From NCBI GenBank assembly GCA_947442095.1, contig CANEVG010000246.1, forward strand, positions 1-5,713: 5,713 bases of DNA, read 5' to 3'. The notes under the pieces were generated by a model, which was not told where the DNA came from, did no database searches, and was given only the letters and a program-made list of their open reading frames with translations. The translations under genes and the position numbers were made by a program. The first letter of the stretch is position 1. Each line of letters opens with the position of its first letter. Origin of the DNA: Sphingomonadaceae bacterium (lineage in GTDB: Bacteria; Pseudomonadota; Alphaproteobacteria; Sphingomonadales; Sphingomonadaceae). Shown piece after piece: positions 5,169 to 5,713 of the stretch.

Positions 5169-5713
5169 TCAGAACAAGCTAGCCTGCGCCCCCTCCGCCG
5201 CATCGCCTGCAATCTCCCGCATCAGGCCATCCGCCAATGCCACCTGCATCGCCGCCGCGCCTGTGCCGTCCGCGCTCAGCCAGCGCTCGCACGGCTCGCC
5301 TGCGCGCAAAATCACCGGCATTGCCTTGGGATGCACGCGGCTCACCACGACATTCGGCGCGCAGGTCAGGAAGGCGAAGCGCGGCCCCTCATTGCTCGAC
5401 CGCCAAAGCCCCGCAAAGGCAAACAGCGGATGGTCCGGCAGATCGAACCAGTGCTTGCGCTTGCGCCCCGTGTGCGGATCGGGTGCGGCGGACCATTCGG
5501 AAAACGCGGTGACGGCTACTAGGCAGCGCTGCGCCGGATCGGCCAAGGCGCTGCGCCACATCGGCGAGGCAAGATTGCGCACATTGCTGATCGGGCGCTT
5601 TACCTCGCCGAACGGCGGCCAGCCCCAGCGCATCATTTCCAGCTGACGCCCGTCAGCGTTCGCCACCACCACCGGCGCGGTTTGGTCGGGATAGATCTCG
5701 TCCAGCGCAGGCA
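5169..5713 (-). CDS. SRAP-family abasic-site shielding protein (YedK/HMCES type), N-terminus cut by window edge
   Basis: 180 C-terminal residues are visible; the family is usually about 200-225 long, so roughly 25-35 residues are missing, including the catalytic Cys2. SRAP proteins bind abasic sites in single-stranded DNA and form a thiazolidine crosslink through Cys2, which shields the lesion from strand breakage. Visible hallmarks are MRWGWP (the WG segment), SNVRN (Asn codon 5583-5585), the acidic FSEW with the active-site Glu at 5496-5498, and RVHPKAMPVIL with the active-site His at 5331-5333. The frame stays open to the window edge as PALDEIYPDQTAPVVVA, which matches the segment that follows the Cys-containing N-terminus in this family, so the GTG at 5672 is not the start. 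It ends in TGA at 5169, is convergent with the ATPase, and a REPIN-like element lies directly downstream. The older name, SOS response-associated peptidase, reflects context; protease function is not established. Promoter and any LexA site are outside the window. Confidence 0.93.
   Translation of the reverse strand, partial: PALDEIYPDQTAPVVVANADGRQLEMMRWGWPPFGEVKRPISNVRNLASPMWRSALADPAQRCLVAVTAFSEWSAAPDPHTGRKRKHWFDLPDHPLFAFAGLWRSSNEGPRFAFLTCAPNVVVSRVHPKAMPVILRAGEPCERWLSADGTGAAAMQVALADGLMREIAGDAAEGAQASLF

Noticed and set aside
4646..5212. Long open frames on both strands across the convergent gap and the repeat
   Set aside because: They run through the REPIN-like element, giving its known spurious peptides (SFPRRRES, VIPAKAGTQ, WIPAFAGMT), and continue into or against the SRAP gene. 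The remainder is low-complexity Arg/Pro/Ala-rich sequence with no recognisable domain.

Overview
The window looks like chromosomal DNA of a GC-rich alphaproteobacterium, most likely a member of the Sphingomonadales (Sphingomonas, Novosphingobium or Erythrobacter group). The main reasons are a clear MipZ, the division-site ATPase of alphaproteobacteria that lack MinCD, and a PgmG-type phosphoglucomutase/phosphomannomutase like that of sphingomonads. A small Tim14-like J protein and frequent GTG starts fit the same picture. The assignment is made by eye and stops at order level.

Layout. Positions 1-2470 hold a leftward cluster read in the order mipZ (1658-2470), a membrane-anchored J-domain protein (1374-1661, overlapping mipZ by 4 bp) and a phosphoglucomutase/phosphomannomutase (1-1336, C-terminal end outside the window). 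A 78-bp divergent control region (2471-2548) separates it from a rightward pair: panC (2549-3418) and a stand-alone RecF/SMC-like ATPase (3446-4597). A 571-bp gap between convergent genes follows (4598-5168). I see no gene in it, but near its right end it carries a REPIN-like pair of inverted palindromes (5076-5161). The window closes with a leftward SRAP (YedK/HMCES-type) gene that enters from the right edge (5169-5713, N-terminus missing).

How the genes relate. The leftward cluster joins placement of the division site (MipZ), a probable Hsp70 co-chaperone at the inner membrane, and hexose-phosphate interconversion for envelope and exopolysaccharide precursors. The rightward pair starts with the last step of pantothenate (coenzyme A precursor) synthesis; the ATPase behind it has no known function. 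The SRAP protein protects abasic sites in single-stranded DNA and is functionally separate.

Most of the window is ordinary housekeeping sequence. I did not find a convincing undescribed system. The items most worth a second look are the translationally coupled mipZ/J-protein pair, the Asp-to-Asn Walker B site of the ATPase, and the REPIN-like element, whose two arms differ by a compensatory base pair.
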